Assembly (NCBI GenBank): GCA_003695915.1 | Contig: RFGF01000115.1 | Coordinates: forward strand, 32,194-96,193 | Origin: Nitrospirota bacterium | GTDB taxonomy: Bacteria; Nitrospirota; Nitrospiria; Nitrospirales; UBA8639 | Direction of reading: 5' to 3' | Length of the DNA stretch: 64,000 bases | In this document: positions 13,708 through 22,962 of the stretch, piece after piece | Position numbering within the stretch: position 1 is the stretch's first letter | Layout of the letters: the number at the start of each line of letters is the position of its first letter | Position numbers and translations under genes: made by a program | The notes under the pieces: model-generated | Database searches by the model: none | Told to the model about the DNA's origin: nothing | The model's input: the letters and a program-made list of their open reading frames with translations, nothing else

Positions 13708-14022
13708 TTACTCGGATTCAAAAATTCCGAGGATGTCTTCTTCCTTGAGGATCAAATAGTCCTCGTTGTCGATCTTGATTTTGGTACCAGAGTATTTGTC
13801 GAACAAGACAATATCGCCATCCTTGACGTTTTTGACGTCTGGCCCATGGGCCTCGACTTTTCCACGCTGAGGTTTTTCTCTGGCGGAATCAGGGACATAA
13901 ATTCCTCCAGCCGTCTTCTCGAGCTCTTCAGTGTAAGATACGAACACCCGATCGCCTAATGGTCGAAATCCTTTTGCACTCGTCCCTGCCTTCTCTTCTT
14001 TCTCTTTGGTTTGTGTGGCCAT
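13708..14022 (-). CDS. groES: 10-kDa co-chaperonin GroES
   Basis: 104-aa heptameric lid for GroEL. The core [13 protein letters not shown], the mobile-loop region [18 protein letters not shown] segment and the GKVEAHGPD stretch are present. A short hydrophilic N-terminal extension (about 18 residues, lysine/glutamate-rich) precedes the conserved core. AGGAGG precedes the ATG. First gene of the groES-groEL pair. No CIRCE element (the HrcA operator) is visible upstream, which fits sigma-32-type rather than HrcA control; the adjacent rpoH-like gene is consistent with that. Confidence 0.97.
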   Translation of the reverse strand: MATQTKEKEEKAGTSAKGFRPLGDRVFVSYTEELEKTAGGIYVPDSAREKPQRGKVEAHGPDVKNVKDGDIVLFDKYSGTKIKIDNEDYLILKEEDILGIFESE

Positions 14023-14117
14023 GAATCAACCTCCTCTCCTGTCTGAATGTGGTTAGTAACGTAGTGAAGAGATATTCGGTGCCCTGCTTCGGACACACGG
14101 ATTTGAGAGACGGTGAA

Positions 14118-14145
14118 TAGATAAATACGGTCTCGAAAAAGTCAA
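14118..14145 (-). promoter_or_regulatory. Candidate promoter of groES-groEL
   Basis: On the minus strand TTGACT (14145-14140) is followed after 16 nt by TATCTA (14123-14118), about 95 nt before the groES start. The -35 box is good and the -10 box is poor. A CTCTTG/CAAGAG inverted repeat flanks the -35. No sigma-32 CCCCAT-type -10 was identified. Tentative. Confidence 0.3.
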
Positions 14146-14323
14146 GAGCGGTTACAAAAAAATTTGTTGACTCTTGCTTCGCGAACCGTGCCTGGGGCTT
14201 GGAATTGCAAAGTCGGCTGGCTCGTGCGGCCAAAAAAGGATTTGATCCCTGTTGAGGTCATGCAAAGGCCATCGGCTGCGGGGATAAACAGGGTGATTAA
14301 GAAGAAGAAGACGGCTTCCGCAT

Positions 14324-15424
14324 TCAGGGCTTAATGTGTTCAAAATCCTTGAGCTCCTTTTTCATGAATTCGCGTAGTTTTTTGATAATTTTGGCTTCCA
14401 ACTGACGAGCCCGTTCTTTGGTAATCGAATATTTTTTCCCGATGTCTTCCAATGTCACAGGGGTTTCCGAGAGAAGGCGATTGCGCAAAATGTCCTCTTC
14501 TCGCTCGTTGAGGGTTTTGGCGAACGCTGCCAATTTCTGCCGAAATAGCTGCCGCAATTGGCTGTCGGCCAGTTGTTCGTCGGCCCGGGGTTGCGTAGAA
14601 GCGAGAAGATCGTAATAGGAACCTTCGCTGTCTTCCGAAATCGGTTGATCCAGCGAGAGTTCCCAACTGCCTAGCCGCTGATCCATCTCGATGACATCGC
14701 GTTCCCGAACGTGCAGGCGGTCGGCCAAAAGTTTGGCATCGGGAACGAAACCCTGGCTTTCTAATTTCGCCTTTTCTTTTCGCAGGTTATAAAACAATTT
14801 GCGTTGCTCCTGCGTGGTGCCGATTTTTACGAGACGGAAGTTGCTGAGCAGGTACCGTAAGATATAGGCCCGAACCCACCATGCTGCATACGCATGAAAG
14901 CGGACGTTTTTGGTGGGGTCGAACTTTTTGATCGCTTGGAGCAAGCCAACGTTGCCTTCCTGAATAAGGTCCATGGGATCGATCCCCACATGACTATATT
15001 CAAACGCAATAGCCACAGAGACGCGCAAGTTGGCCAAAATGAGCTTGACCGCGGCCTCGCGGTGCCCGTGCTCCCGATACTCGTGAAACAAACGAAGCTC
15101 TTCTTCCTTTGTTAAAAAGGGATATCGACGAACTTCAGCCAGATAGCGATCCAATGTGCTCGTAGGAAGAAGGGCGGTTTCGGCGGTTTCTTGATCCGAA
15201 GATTCGGCGGCTTCTTCTTCCGAAGCAGATTCTTCTTCTGATGGTGGAGGGAGAATTTCGACTTGAGGTTCTTCGATCACTTCTGCTTCCTGATGGTGGG
15301 CGATTTCTTGACTGGCTCCGTTCGATGATTCTTCCACAGGTGATTCCGATGGAGGAATGAGTCTATCGGGTTGGAGAGCCGATTTGTTTTGCGAGAGCGA
15401 GGATGATTTGCGTTTGGCAGTCAT
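14324..15424 (-). CDS. rpoH: RpoH-like alternative sigma factor (sigma-32 type) with acidic N-terminal extension
   Basis: Sigma-70 family protein of 366 aa. Regions 2.1-2.4 (LILANLRVSVAIAFEY, DLIQEGNVGLLQAIKKFDP, FHAYAAWWVRAYILRYL), region 3 and region 4 (VTLEDIGKKYSITKERARQLE) are intact. Residues 207-220 read QRKLFYNLRKEKAK, matching the RpoH box that distinguishes heat-shock sigma factors. Its position beside groES-groEL agrees with that role. Unusual is an N-terminal extension of about 88 residues rich in E, S and P that the E. coli protein lacks. The remaining doubt is whether it is a true RpoH or another group-3-like sigma. Confidence 0.85.
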   Translation of the reverse strand: MTAKRKSSSLSQNKSALQPDRLIPPSESPVEESSNGASQEIAHHQEAEVIEEPQVEILPPPSEEESASEEEAAESSDQETAETALLPTSTLDRYLAEVRRYPFLTKEEELRLFHEYREHGHREAAVKLILANLRVSVAIAFEYSHVGIDPMDLIQEGNVGLLQAIKKFDPTKNVRFHAYAAWWVRAYILRYLLSNFRLVKIGTTQEQRKLFYNLRKEKAKLESQGFVPDAKLLADRLHVRERDVIEMDQRLGSWELSLDQPISEDSEGSYYDLLASTQPRADEQLADSQLRQLFRQKLAAFAKTLNEREEDILRNRLLSETPVTLEDIGKKYSITKERARQLEAKIIKKLREFMKKELKDFEHIKP

Positions 15425-15514
15425 GTCTTCTTATGGCTAAGGAAATTCAGGCTCTGAAATTAATAATAATGAAGAATCTAAGGCAATTCGGATTTCGAAG
15501 GGGTCTTGCTGTCA

Positions 15515-15742
15515 TTAGGCTTCCCTCCTGGGCAGGGCGACTCTCTCGCCATCGATCGTTCTGCGCATCGATCTTCCTTCTAATGGTTCGTGAAAGATTC
15601 GGACAATGATAATTGTTGAGAGATATGGGCTCATTGTAACGAGTTTGCACGTAAAGTACAAAGCCGGCTCGACTATCTCGGCACAGTCTGGCAAAAAGAC
15701 GATCCATTGCTGATGTTCGATGACCTCGGCTATTCTCATCAC
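15515..15742 (-). CDS. Possible small protein, 75 aa
   Basis: A short minus-strand frame starting with GTG-ATG at 15742, preceded by GGAGGA with 9 nt spacing, a convincing ribosome binding site. The product has a moderately hydrophobic middle (VTMSPYLSTIIIVRIF) and a basic tail. No family is recognised. It lies 90 bp upstream of the sigma-factor gene on the same strand and could be a leader gene or a chance frame. Confidence 0.33.
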   Translation of the reverse strand: MMRIAEVIEHQQWIVFLPDCAEIVEPALYFTCKLVTMSPYLSTIIIVRIFHEPLEGRSMRRTIDGERVALPRREA

Positions 15743-15843
15743 ATCTTGGGATCCTCCTCATGAGCCTTCTCGAGAATCGCTGAAATGCACCGTTCCAGGA
15801 AGCTTGTACATCGTAAAAATGCAGAGAGTTGATTCACGATAAA

Positions 15844-17061
15844 ATGTTGACCATGTTTAGCCAGACCATCACTGCGGTTCGCTCCGGGCATTGGCCATCC
15901 TTGTTAGGCGCCTGGCTCCATTTTCAAATAAGTTGTATGGTGTGGGTGATGATCGGCGCATTGGCCGTCGCGATATCCGAGGAGTTGGCACTTTCTCCCC
16001 TGCAAAAGGGTTTTCTGGTCGGAATTCCGCTTCTCGGCGGAGCGCTGCTCCGCATAGTTATCGGTCCCCTCGCTGATCGGTCCGGCCCCAAAAGAACGGG
16101 CGTGTTTCTCTTGGCAATGGAATTGATTGCGCTCGGACTTGGGTGGCTCACGAGCGAGAGCTATGGTGCGGTGCTGGGAATCGGGTTGCTGTTAGGATTT
16201 GCAGGGGCAAGCTTTGCTATTGCCTTACCCATCGCTAGCCGAAGTTACCCAATGGCCAATCAAGGCTTGGCGATGGGCATCGCGGCTGTGGGAAACAGCG
16301 GTGTGCTCTTTTCGGCATATTTTGCCCCGCGCATCGCCCTCGTGGTCGGATGGCGTGCGACCTTTGGGCTGATGATGATCCCTGTAGGGCTTACTCTCTT
16401 GCTCTTTTGCCTTCTGGTTCGTCCGGACTCACATCGGTTGGGGCAGCCCATCGATCGGATTGTTCCAGGCTCGGTGCTCAAACATAAATTTCTGTATTGG
16501 CTATGCGGGATGTACGGGGTGACATTCGGTGGTTTTGTCGGTCTCTCGAGCTTTTTGCCCATGTTTTTCCACGATCAGTATCGAGTTGATCTCGTCACAG
16601 CGGGGACATTGACGGCAGTGTGCGGGCTCGTGGGGAGTTTCGCTCGCCCAGTCGGTGGCTACCTCGCGGATCGATGCGGAGGCATGGTTTTGCTTCACAT
16701 ATTGTTTCCCTCCATCGCTATTTTGGGCATCGTGTTGTCTCACTTGCCGAATATTTCCCTTGCCTTTCCCGTGACGGTGTTGATCCTCTTATGCCTTGGA
16801 TTCGGGAATGGGGTCGTGTTCCAAATCGCCTCCCTCCGTTTCCGAGATATCATGGGGACAGCCACCGGCCTCATTGGAGCGGCTGGGGGGCTTGGAGGCT
16901 TTATCCTGCCCGTATGGTTTGGGTTTCTCAAGGAGATGACCGGCAGTTATGCCGGAGGGTTTTTCTTGCTCGCGAGTATGGCAGGATTGGCGGGAGCGAG
17001 TGCGGTCCTTGCCCAACGAAGGCTCGCATACCTTCGCGGTCGGGTTCTCTTGAACGATTGA
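15844..17061 (+). CDS. NarK/NNP-family nitrate/nitrite transporter (MFS)
   Basis: About 405 aa with 12 predicted membrane helices. Family signs are the first-loop motif [11 protein letters not shown], and in helix 5 the glycine-rich [25 protein letters not shown] NNP signature (a GNxG motif), with a matching [11 protein letters not shown] glycine motif in helix 11. Such proteins exchange or import nitrate and nitrite at the inner membrane. The ATG at 15844 (or 15853) is preferred to the upstream TTG at 15829; neither has a strong ribosome site. In a nitrite-oxidising Nitrospira this could move nitrite or nitrate; direction cannot be read from sequence. It precedes the riboflavin genes but is separated from them by their own promoter. 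Confidence 0.85.
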   Translation: MLTMFSQTITAVRSGHWPSLLGAWLHFQISCMVWVMIGALAVAISEELALSPLQKGFLVGIPLLGGALLRIVIGPLADRSGPKRTGVFLLAMELIALGLGWLTSESYGAVLGIGLLLGFAGASFAIALPIASRSYPMANQGLAMGIAAVGNSGVLFSAYFAPRIALVVGWRATFGLMMIPVGLTLLLFCLLVRPDSHRLGQPIDRIVPGSVLKHKFLYWLCGMYGVTFGGFVGLSSFLPMFFHDQYRVDLVTAGTLTAVCGLVGSFARPVGGYLADRCGGMVLLHILFPSIAILGIVLSHLPNISLAFPVTVLILLCLGFGNGVVFQIASLRFRDIMGTATGLIGAAGGLGGFILPVWFGFLKEMTGSYAGGFFLLASMAGLAGASAVLAQRRLAYLRGRVLLND

Positions 17062-17083
17062 CATCCATGTCGACCGTTTCCCG

Positions 17084-17112
17084 TTGACAGCGAGCGTTCC
17101 CACTTCTATAGT
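17084..17112 (+). promoter_or_regulatory. Sigma-70 promoter for the rib-nusB-pur genes
   Basis: TTGACA at 17084-17089 and TATAGT at 17107-17112, separated by exactly 17 nt, lie about 70 nt before the ribBA start. This is the best housekeeping promoter in the window. The leader is too short for a full FMN riboswitch and none was seen. Confidence 0.65.
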
Positions 17113-17182
17113 CTCTCCCAGATGGCATTCAGTCATTTCATATCAACATGCTGACGTTCGACTTTCGATACAGAAGACACTC

Positions 17183-18388
17183 ATGACACCTCGGTTCAAT
17201 ACGATCCCAGAAGCACTTGAAGACATTCGATCAGGCAAGTTCATTATCCTGGTTGACGATGAGGATCGCGAAAACGAAGGCGACCTGGTGATTGCTGCGG
17301 AAAAGGTCACGCCGGAAGCGGTGAATTTTATGGCCAAGCATGCCAGAGGATTGATTTGTTTGGCTCTCTCGCCCGATCGTGTCGAAGAATTACAATTACC
17401 GCCTCAAACGACCGAAAATACAGCACCCTTCGGGACCGCATTCACCGTCTCCATCGATGCGGCTCGCGATATCACGACCGGCATTTCTGCGGCAGACCGG
17501 GCGACAACGATTCGTATGGCCGTCGACCCCTCCTGCACGGCCTCCGATTTTGTTCGTCCCGGTCATGTGTTTCCGCTCAAAGCGCACAAAGGGGGCGTTC
17601 TCAAACGGGCAGGGCAGACCGAAGGATCGGTCGATCTGGCCAGGCTCGCCGGGTTACAACCGGCCGCGGCGATCTGTGAAATTATGAACGACGACGGTAC
17701 CATGGCTCGGGTACCCGAACTCATGGCATTTGCGCAACACCATCGGTTGAAGGTCGTCACCATCAAGGATCTTATTCAGTATCGATTGTACCGAGAGCGA
17801 TTGGTCAAGCGAGTGGATACAGCAGAATTGCCGACGATTTTCGGGCATTTTCAGGCCACGGTCTTCGAAAATGATATTGACAATGGTACGCATATCGCAT
17901 TGACCAAAGGACACATCGACGAGACTCCCACGTTGGTGCGCGTGCATTCCGGATGTGTCACCGCCGATGTGTTCGGGTCGTTGCGGTGCGATTGTCGCGA
18001 GCAGCTCCACCGCGCAATGGAAATGATCGAAAAAGAGGGACGGGGAGTGTTGCTCTATCTCAATCAGGAAGGTCGGGGAATCGGGTTGGTCAATAAAATC
18101 CGGGCCTACCATTTACAAGATCAGGGGTGCGATACGGTCGAAGCCAATTTGCAGCTCGGCTTCAAGCCAGATTTGCGCGACTATGGGATCGGCGCGCAAA
18201 TTTTAGTCTCCTTGGGGCTCAAGAACATTCGATTGATCACTAATAATCCTCGAAAGATCGTCGGGATCGAAGGTTATGGCTTAAAGGTCGTCGAACGGGT
18301 CCCCATCGAAATCCCCCCCCAGGCGGTGAACAATCGGTATTTGCACACAAAAAAAACAAAATTAGGCCATCTTTTAAACAATGTGTGA
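17183..18388 (+). CDS. ribBA: Bifunctional 3,4-dihydroxy-2-butanone-4-phosphate synthase / GTP cyclohydrolase II
   Basis: Supplies both branches of riboflavin synthesis. The N-terminal half is RibB, with the acidic metal-binding loop [10 protein letters not shown] at about residues 27-36 and HTEGSVDL-like substrate region (here [16 protein letters not shown]). The C-terminal half is RibA, with zinc ligands in [16 protein letters not shown], the [11 protein letters not shown] loop and the TNNPRK motif. Translation from the ATG at 17183 gives 401 aa, the usual RibBA length; the frame is open further upstream from 17084 but that overlaps the promoter. Operon leader, followed by ribH and nusB. 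Confidence 0.97.
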   Translation: MTPRFNTIPEALEDIRSGKFIILVDDEDRENEGDLVIAAEKVTPEAVNFMAKHARGLICLALSPDRVEELQLPPQTTENTAPFGTAFTVSIDAARDITTGISAADRATTIRMAVDPSCTASDFVRPGHVFPLKAHKGGVLKRAGQTEGSVDLARLAGLQPAAAICEIMNDDGTMARVPELMAFAQHHRLKVVTIKDLIQYRLYRERLVKRVDTAELPTIFGHFQATVFENDIDNGTHIALTKGHIDETPTLVRVHSGCVTADVFGSLRCDCREQLHRAMEMIEKEGRGVLLYLNQEGRGIGLVNKIRAYHLQDQGCDTVEANLQLGFKPDLRDYGIGAQILVSLGLKNIRLITNNPRKIVGIEGYGLKVVERVPIEIPPQAVNNRYLHTKKTKLGHLLNNV

Positions 18389-18514
18389 GGAAATCCTCGA
18401 GCGTCAAGGAGAGGTGCCTTTTCCCATCCTGTGTCATCGCGATGCGCTCGCGGCATTCTGTAGGGGATTTGGTGTCACAGACGATTTTCGTGATTCCGGC
18501 CTTCGTGTACGTCG

Positions 18515-19018
18515 ATGAACTACATCGAGGGAGCGAACACAGCCGAAGGCTGCCGTTTTGGCATCGTCGTCAGTCGATTCAATGAATTTATTACCGATCG
18601 ATTGCTAGCCGGTGCGCTCGAGGTCTTTCGTCAAGGCGAAGTGCGTGAAGACGACATTCTGGTTGTGCGCGTGCCTGGTGCTTTTGAGATCCCGCTCGTG
18701 GCTCGCCTGTTGGCGAAGTCCGGACAGTTCGATGCGATTCTTTGTTTGGGATGCGTCATTCGCGGGGAAACACCCCATTTCGAATATATTAGTGCCGAGA
18801 CCAGCCGGGGGATCGCGCAGGCTGCGTGGGATACGGGGATTCCTGTTATTTTCGGTGTGCTGACGGTCGACTCTCCGGAACAAGCCCTGCATCGCTCTGA
18901 TTCTTCCGAGCGCAATCGAGGGGCCGATGCGGCCCGATCAGCCATCGCGATGGCGACGTTGGTGAAAACGTTACAAGAGCAGAGATTTCATTCTGTCGAG
19001 AAAAACGCAAAGAAATAA
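18515..19018 (+). CDS. ribH: 6,7-dimethyl-8-ribityllumazine synthase
   Basis: Condenses the RibA-branch pyrimidine with the RibB-branch four-carbon unit, the penultimate step of riboflavin synthesis. The 167-aa protein has the RFN substrate loop (VVSRFNEFITDRLL), the VRVPGAFEIPLVA loop, and GCVIRGETPHFEYI with the catalytic histidine. The C-terminal RNRGADAARSAIAMA helix is standard. Such proteins assemble into pentamers or 60-mers. It follows ribBA by 126 bp and precedes nusB by 20 bp. Because ribBA supplies the substrates, co-expression is expected. Confidence 0.97.
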   Translation: MNYIEGANTAEGCRFGIVVSRFNEFITDRLLAGALEVFRQGEVREDDILVVRVPGAFEIPLVARLLAKSGQFDAILCLGCVIRGETPHFEYISAETSRGIAQAAWDTGIPVIFGVLTVDSPEQALHRSDSSERNRGADAARSAIAMATLVKTLQEQRFHSVEKNAKK

Positions 19019-19038
19019 AATTATTATATTTCATAATT

Positions 19039-19512
19039 ATGGTAGGGTTTTCCAAACAGGCACGGCGGCTTGCCAGACAGCGGGCATTACAAACCTTGTT
19101 CCAATGGGAATTCCAGCCCGCACAGCGGCTTGCTATCCCGTTTGCTTTTGAAGGCCAATCCTGCACGGAGGACGAGCGCCAGTACGCCGAACGGTTGGTC
19201 GATGGCGTTTTAAGCCACAAGTCGGAATTGGACACCATCATCGGACGGTATGCGCGAGGATGGACAGTCGAACGAATGCCCGTCGTCGATCGGAATATCC
19301 TCCGGTGTGCAATCTATGAACTGCTCTGGGTTCCGGACGTGCCGGCCAAAGTGACGATCAACGAAGCGATCGAATTGGCCAAACGGTTTGCTGACGAAGA
19401 AGCGAAACGGTTTATCAACGGCGTCTTGGATCGCATCCTGCAAGAAGAACCGCGGCTCGAAAGAAAACGCTTCGAATTGGTTCACGAGCCCCGTTCACGT
19501 GTCGTCTCATGA
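19039..19512 (+). CDS. nusB: Transcription antitermination factor NusB
   Basis: 157-aa all-helical RNA-binding protein that, with NusE/S10, NusA and NusG, antiterminates rRNA transcription. The family stretches are RRLARQRALQTLFQWE near the N-terminus, RMPVVDRNILRCAIYELLW in the middle, and VTINEAIELAKRFADEEAKRFINGVLD at the end (shortened here in two overlapping parts). The ribH-nusB order is common in many bacteria. The start at 19039 follows a 20-bp gap after ribH. Confidence 0.96.
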   Translation: MVGFSKQARRLARQRALQTLFQWEFQPAQRLAIPFAFEGQSCTEDERQYAERLVDGVLSHKSELDTIIGRYARGWTVERMPVVDRNILRCAIYELLWVPDVPAKVTINEAIELAKRFADEEAKRFINGVLDRILQEEPRLERKRFELVHEPRSRVVS

Positions 19513-19566
19513 GCGATCCCATGACATTCCTGTTGTCGCGGAATCCTGCCTCGTGATATTCCCGTT

Positions 19567-20916
19567 ATGATCGAACGATATACATTGCCGCGCATGGCCG
19601 CAGTGTGGGCCCCTCGTCGAAAATTCGAACGGTGGCTCGATATCGAGCTCGCGGTTTGTGAAGTTCTGGAACAGAGAGGACAAGTTCCGAAAGGGACGGC
19701 ACGAAAAATTCGACGGAAGGTGACAATTGATCCCGACCGCATCGCGGCAATCGAAGCGACGGTCAAACACGACGTGATTGCATTTTTGGAATCTATCAGC
19801 GAACAAGCCGGGCCCGATGCCCGTTACCTTCATGCGGGATTGACTTCCTCTGATATCGTCGACACGGCGCTGGCGCTCCAGATGGTCGAAGCCGTGGATT
19901 ATATTCTGGGCGATATAGACGAATTGCTCGATGTGTTGCGCGAGATGGCCTTTCGCTATCGTGACACCTTGATGGTAGGTCGGTCGCACGGCGTTCATGG
20001 AGAGCCCATTTCCTTTGGATGGAAACTGGCCGTGTGGTATCAAGAGTTCGAGCGACATGCGATCCGCTTACGAGCGGCACGCCGTGACATTGCCGTCGGA
20101 AAACTGTCTGGTGCGATGGGCACGTTTGCGCATCTTCCACCGGTTGTCGAGCGACGGGTTTGCCACATGTTGGGCTTGCGACCCGCGCCCATATCGACGC
20201 AAATCGTGCAGCGGGACCGTCACGCGGCGTTGCTCTCCGCTCTGGCGTTACTGGCATCCAGCATCGAAAAGGTGGCTACGGAAATTCGCCACCTTCAACG
20301 CACCGAAGTGCTCGAAGTCGAAGAGCAGTTTACGGAGGGACAGAAAGGATCTTCCGCCATGCCGCACAAGCGAAACCCTGTGGCGTCGGAAAATCTTTGC
20401 GGCTTGGCGCGCGTGGTCAGGGCTAACAGCTTAGCGGCGATGGAAAACATCGCTTTGTGGCACGAGCGCGATATTAGTCACTCGTCGGTCGAACGGATTG
20501 TTTTGCCGGACAGCACCATTGTGGTCGATTATATGCTGACCCGTTTGACGACGATCGTTAAAACGTTGCACGTCTATGCGGAGCGAATGTTGACCAATCT
20601 CCATCTGACCGGGGGATTGATCTTTTCCCAACGAGTGTTGCTCGCACTTGTCGGAAAGGGTGCCGATCGCAAGAGCGCGTATGAGGCCGTTCAACGGCAG
20701 GCCATGGCCGCCTGGAAACGACAAGGCGACTTTCAATCGCTAATCAGCAAAGATCCCTATATTCGGCGCTTTCTGTCCCAACAGGAGATCGCGGCCTGTT
20801 TCGATCCGAAGGCCTATCTGCGGTATCAGCCTCACGTGTTTCAGCGTGTCTTCGGGCGGTCGACCTCTCGAACGATGGGAAAGCATCATGCACGGCCATC
20901 GCGTCGCCGCCGGTGA
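19567..20916 (+). CDS. purB: Adenylosuccinate lyase
   Basis: Cleaves SAICAR to AICAR and adenylosuccinate to AMP in purine synthesis. The 449-aa protein belongs to the fumarase/aspartase superfamily. It shows TSSDIVDTALALQ, the VGRSHGVHGEP segment with a catalytic histidine, and the flexible signature loop GSSAMPHKRNP. The C-terminal tail is very basic (RTMGKHHARPSRRRR). It starts 54 bp after nusB and ends 13 bp before purC, so it probably belongs to the same transcription unit. Confidence 0.96.
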   Translation: MIERYTLPRMAAVWAPRRKFERWLDIELAVCEVLEQRGQVPKGTARKIRRKVTIDPDRIAAIEATVKHDVIAFLESISEQAGPDARYLHAGLTSSDIVDTALALQMVEAVDYILGDIDELLDVLREMAFRYRDTLMVGRSHGVHGEPISFGWKLAVWYQEFERHAIRLRAARRDIAVGKLSGAMGTFAHLPPVVERRVCHMLGLRPAPISTQIVQRDRHAALLSALALLASSIEKVATEIRHLQRTEVLEVEEQFTEGQKGSSAMPHKRNPVASENLCGLARVVRANSLAAMENIALWHERDISHSSVERIVLPDSTIVVDYMLTRLTTIVKTLHVYAERMLTNLHLTGGLIFSQRVLLALVGKGADRKSAYEAVQRQAMAAWKRQGDFQSLISKDPYIRRFLSQQEIAACFDPKAYLRYQPHVFQRVFGRSTSRTMGKHHARPSRRRR

Positions 20917-20929
20917 GTGGAGGTGGATC

Positions 20930-21634
20930 ATGACGGCTGAGACGGTGTTGTACGAAGGGAAGGCCAAAAAAATTTTGGCCACGGATTCCCCCGAATATAT
21001 CATTCAGTATTTCAAGGATGATGCAACGGCGTTCAACGCGGAAAAGCGAGCCGTCATTCCGGGAAAAGGGATCGTCAACAACCAAATTTCTGCCCGCGTG
21101 TTCAGCGTCTTGGCCGAGGCGGGCATTCCGACTCATTTCGTGCGCACGGTGAGCGAACGGGAAATGATGGCCAAGCGCGTTTCTATCATCCCGGTGGAAG
21201 TGGTTATTCGAAATCGGGCAACGGGCAGTCTCGTAGCACGATTGGGACTGGAAGAGGGCCAGGTCCTGAATCCTCCGCTCATCGAGTTGTTTTACAAAAA
21301 CGATGCGCTCGGCGATCCCTTAATTACCGAGGATCACATCCGACTCCTCAAATTGGCCGATGACGCGCAAATTGCCGAGATGAAACGACTGGCCCAACGG
21401 GTGAATGCGGTACTCCTGCCGTTTTTTGAATCTCGGGGATTGCTGCTCGTGGATTTGAAACTGGAGTTCGGAATAGCGAATGGGCAGATCGTGGTCGCCG
21501 ACGAAATTTCACCGGACACGTGCCGGCTCTGGGATCTTCAATCCGGGGAACGGTTGGACAAGGATCGCTTTCGGCACGACCTCGGTCGGGTGGAAGAAGC
21601 GTATCGGGAAGTGTGGCGACGCGTCTGTGCCTAA
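20930..21634 (+). CDS. purC: SAICAR synthetase
   Basis: Ligates aspartate to CAIR using ATP, the step before PurB. 234 aa from the ATG at 20930, which has GGAGG about 7 nt upstream; a longer open frame overlaps purB and is not the start. Family motifs include LYEGKAKKIL at the N-terminus, the VEVVIRNRATGSL segment, LVDLKLEFG and ADEISPDTCRLWD. Full length. Confidence 0.97.
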   Translation: MTAETVLYEGKAKKILATDSPEYIIQYFKDDATAFNAEKRAVIPGKGIVNNQISARVFSVLAEAGIPTHFVRTVSEREMMAKRVSIIPVEVVIRNRATGSLVARLGLEEGQVLNPPLIELFYKNDALGDPLITEDHIRLLKLADDAQIAEMKRLAQRVNAVLLPFFESRGLLLVDLKLEFGIANGQIVVADEISPDTCRLWDLQSGERLDKDRFRHDLGRVEEAYREVWRRVCA

Positions 21635-21684
21635 TCGGCGACAACGATAAACATGGTCAAACGCACGAGGCTTGTGTATCGATC

Positions 21685-21930
21685 ATGAAAGCCCGGGTCT
21701 ACATCACGCTGAAACGCGGCATACACGATCCACAAGGTCAGGCCGTTCAACAGTCGCTGAGGACGCTTGGATTTTCGGGCGTACGGGATGTTCGGATGGG
21801 GAAGATCCTCGACGTTACCCTCGACGAATCCGATCGAGAAAAAGCTGAGGCCTTGCTTCATGAGATGTGCGCCAAACTGCTCGCGAATCCCGTCATCGAG
21901 GATTTCCACTACACATTTGACGAAGAGTGA
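21685..21930 (+). CDS. purS: FGAM synthase subunit PurS
   Basis: Small 81-aa subunit that bridges PurL and PurQ in the three-part formylglycinamidine ribonucleotide synthase. Recognised by the ARVYITLKRGIHDPQGQAV start, the ALxxLGF-type helix (LRTLGFSGVRDVRMGK) and the ANPVIEDFHYTF end. The ATG at 21685 gives the normal length. It lies between purC and purQ, the usual order. Confidence 0.95.
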   Translation: MKARVYITLKRGIHDPQGQAVQQSLRTLGFSGVRDVRMGKILDVTLDESDREKAEALLHEMCAKLLANPVIEDFHYTFDEE

Positions 21931-22015
21931 AAGCAACGTCGAGATGGAATGGAGCATAAAACGGAACCATCCTATGCCGTTCAGGCTTGTCTGCTGAGAC
22001 GCGGAGGTTTGGTCG

Positions 22016-22720
22016 ATGACGGTAGGCATTATCGTTTTTCCGGGCTCGAATTGCGATCGCGATTGCGAGTACGTGTTCCGCGAGGTTCTCCAAGTTTCGA
22101 CCCGGCTCATTTGGCATTGCGAGACGAGCCTCGAGAATGTGGATGTCGTCGTGCTGCCGGGAGGTTTCTCGTATGGCGACTATTTGCGGGCAGGAAGCTT
22201 AGCCAAAGTCTCGCCTATTATGAACGCCATCAAACGCTTTGCGCATGCCGGAGGACTGGTATTGGGAATTTGCAATGGATTCCAGATTCTTCTCGAATCC
22301 GGTTTGTTGCCAGGTGCCATGCTGCGAAACGAAAAATTGACGTTTATTTGCGAAGACATCTACGTCAGAGTGGAGAATGCCTCTTTGCCATTCACTCGAC
22401 AGTGCGTGCCGGGTCAAGTTTTGAAACTTCCTATCGCTCACGCGGATGGCAATTATTATACGGATCCAGTGACGTTGTCGGCCTTGAAAGCGAAAGCACA
22501 AATCGTCTTCCGATATTGCGATGCGCAAGGGCGTCTCACAGCCGAAGCGAACCCGAACGGATCGCTCGACCATATTGCTGGCCTGTGCAATGCTGAGGGC
22601 AACGTCTTAGGCTTAATGCCTCATCCCGAGCGATGTGCCGAGGAGGCGCTTCATAATACCGATGGTTTATTTCTGTTATCGTCGATGCTGGGGACCATGC
22701 GAAACGAAGCCATGGTTTAG
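22016..22720 (+). CDS. purQ: FGAM synthase glutaminase subunit PurQ
   Basis: Class I glutamine amidotransferase that feeds ammonia to PurL. The 234-aa protein shows VGIIVFPGSNCDRD, PGGFSYGDYLRAG, the nucleophile elbow GICNGFQILLESGLLPGA, and the catalytic HPER (LMPHPERC). The ATG at 22016 has GGAGG 8 nt upstream. The large subunit gene purL, which often follows, is not downstream here; the next gene is an aldolase. Confidence 0.97.
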   Translation: MTVGIIVFPGSNCDRDCEYVFREVLQVSTRLIWHCETSLENVDVVVLPGGFSYGDYLRAGSLAKVSPIMNAIKRFAHAGGLVLGICNGFQILLESGLLPGAMLRNEKLTFICEDIYVRVENASLPFTRQCVPGQVLKLPIAHADGNYYTDPVTLSALKAKAQIVFRYCDAQGRLTAEANPNGSLDHIAGLCNAEGNVLGLMPHPERCAEEALHNTDGLFLLSSMLGTMRNEAMV

Positions 22721-22830
22721 CTCGTCGGCGCGACCTGCATCTCTTGCCTCCACCGGCGTAGTTTTCTACACTGAGAGGCACTAGGCAAATTCGTGAAGTG
22801 TGTTGCACCGGTGCGCATGTGACCGCAAGG

Positions 22831-22931
22831 GATTGTCTGGCTCCTCGACGTCGAATCAGCCGCTTTAGACAATCGTCTTTCGGAAACGACGATTTCGATC
22901 ATGGCAAAGTATGAAATCCACTATGATTTCA
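22831..22931 (+). promoter_or_regulatory. Structured leader between purQ and the aldolase gene
   Basis: Three inverted repeats occur in 100 nt: GATTGTCT (22831) with AGACAATC (22867); AATCGTC (22871) with GACGATT (22888); and TGAAATC (22912) with GATTTCA (22925). The first two share bases 22871-22874 and therefore exclude each other. No T-run follows either, so they are not obvious terminators. They could be an attenuator-like leader or operator sites of the downstream gene. Confidence 0.35.
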
Positions 22932-22962
22932 ACTCGTTCGATCTACAAAGGAGGATACAGAC

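Noticed and set aside
14023..14323. CIRCE operator upstream of groES
   Set aside because: The TTAGCACTC-N9-GAGTGCTAA inverted repeat was not found on either strand.
17113..17182. FMN riboswitch before ribBA
   Set aside because: The leader is about 70 nt, far shorter than an RFN element, and its conserved segments are missing.
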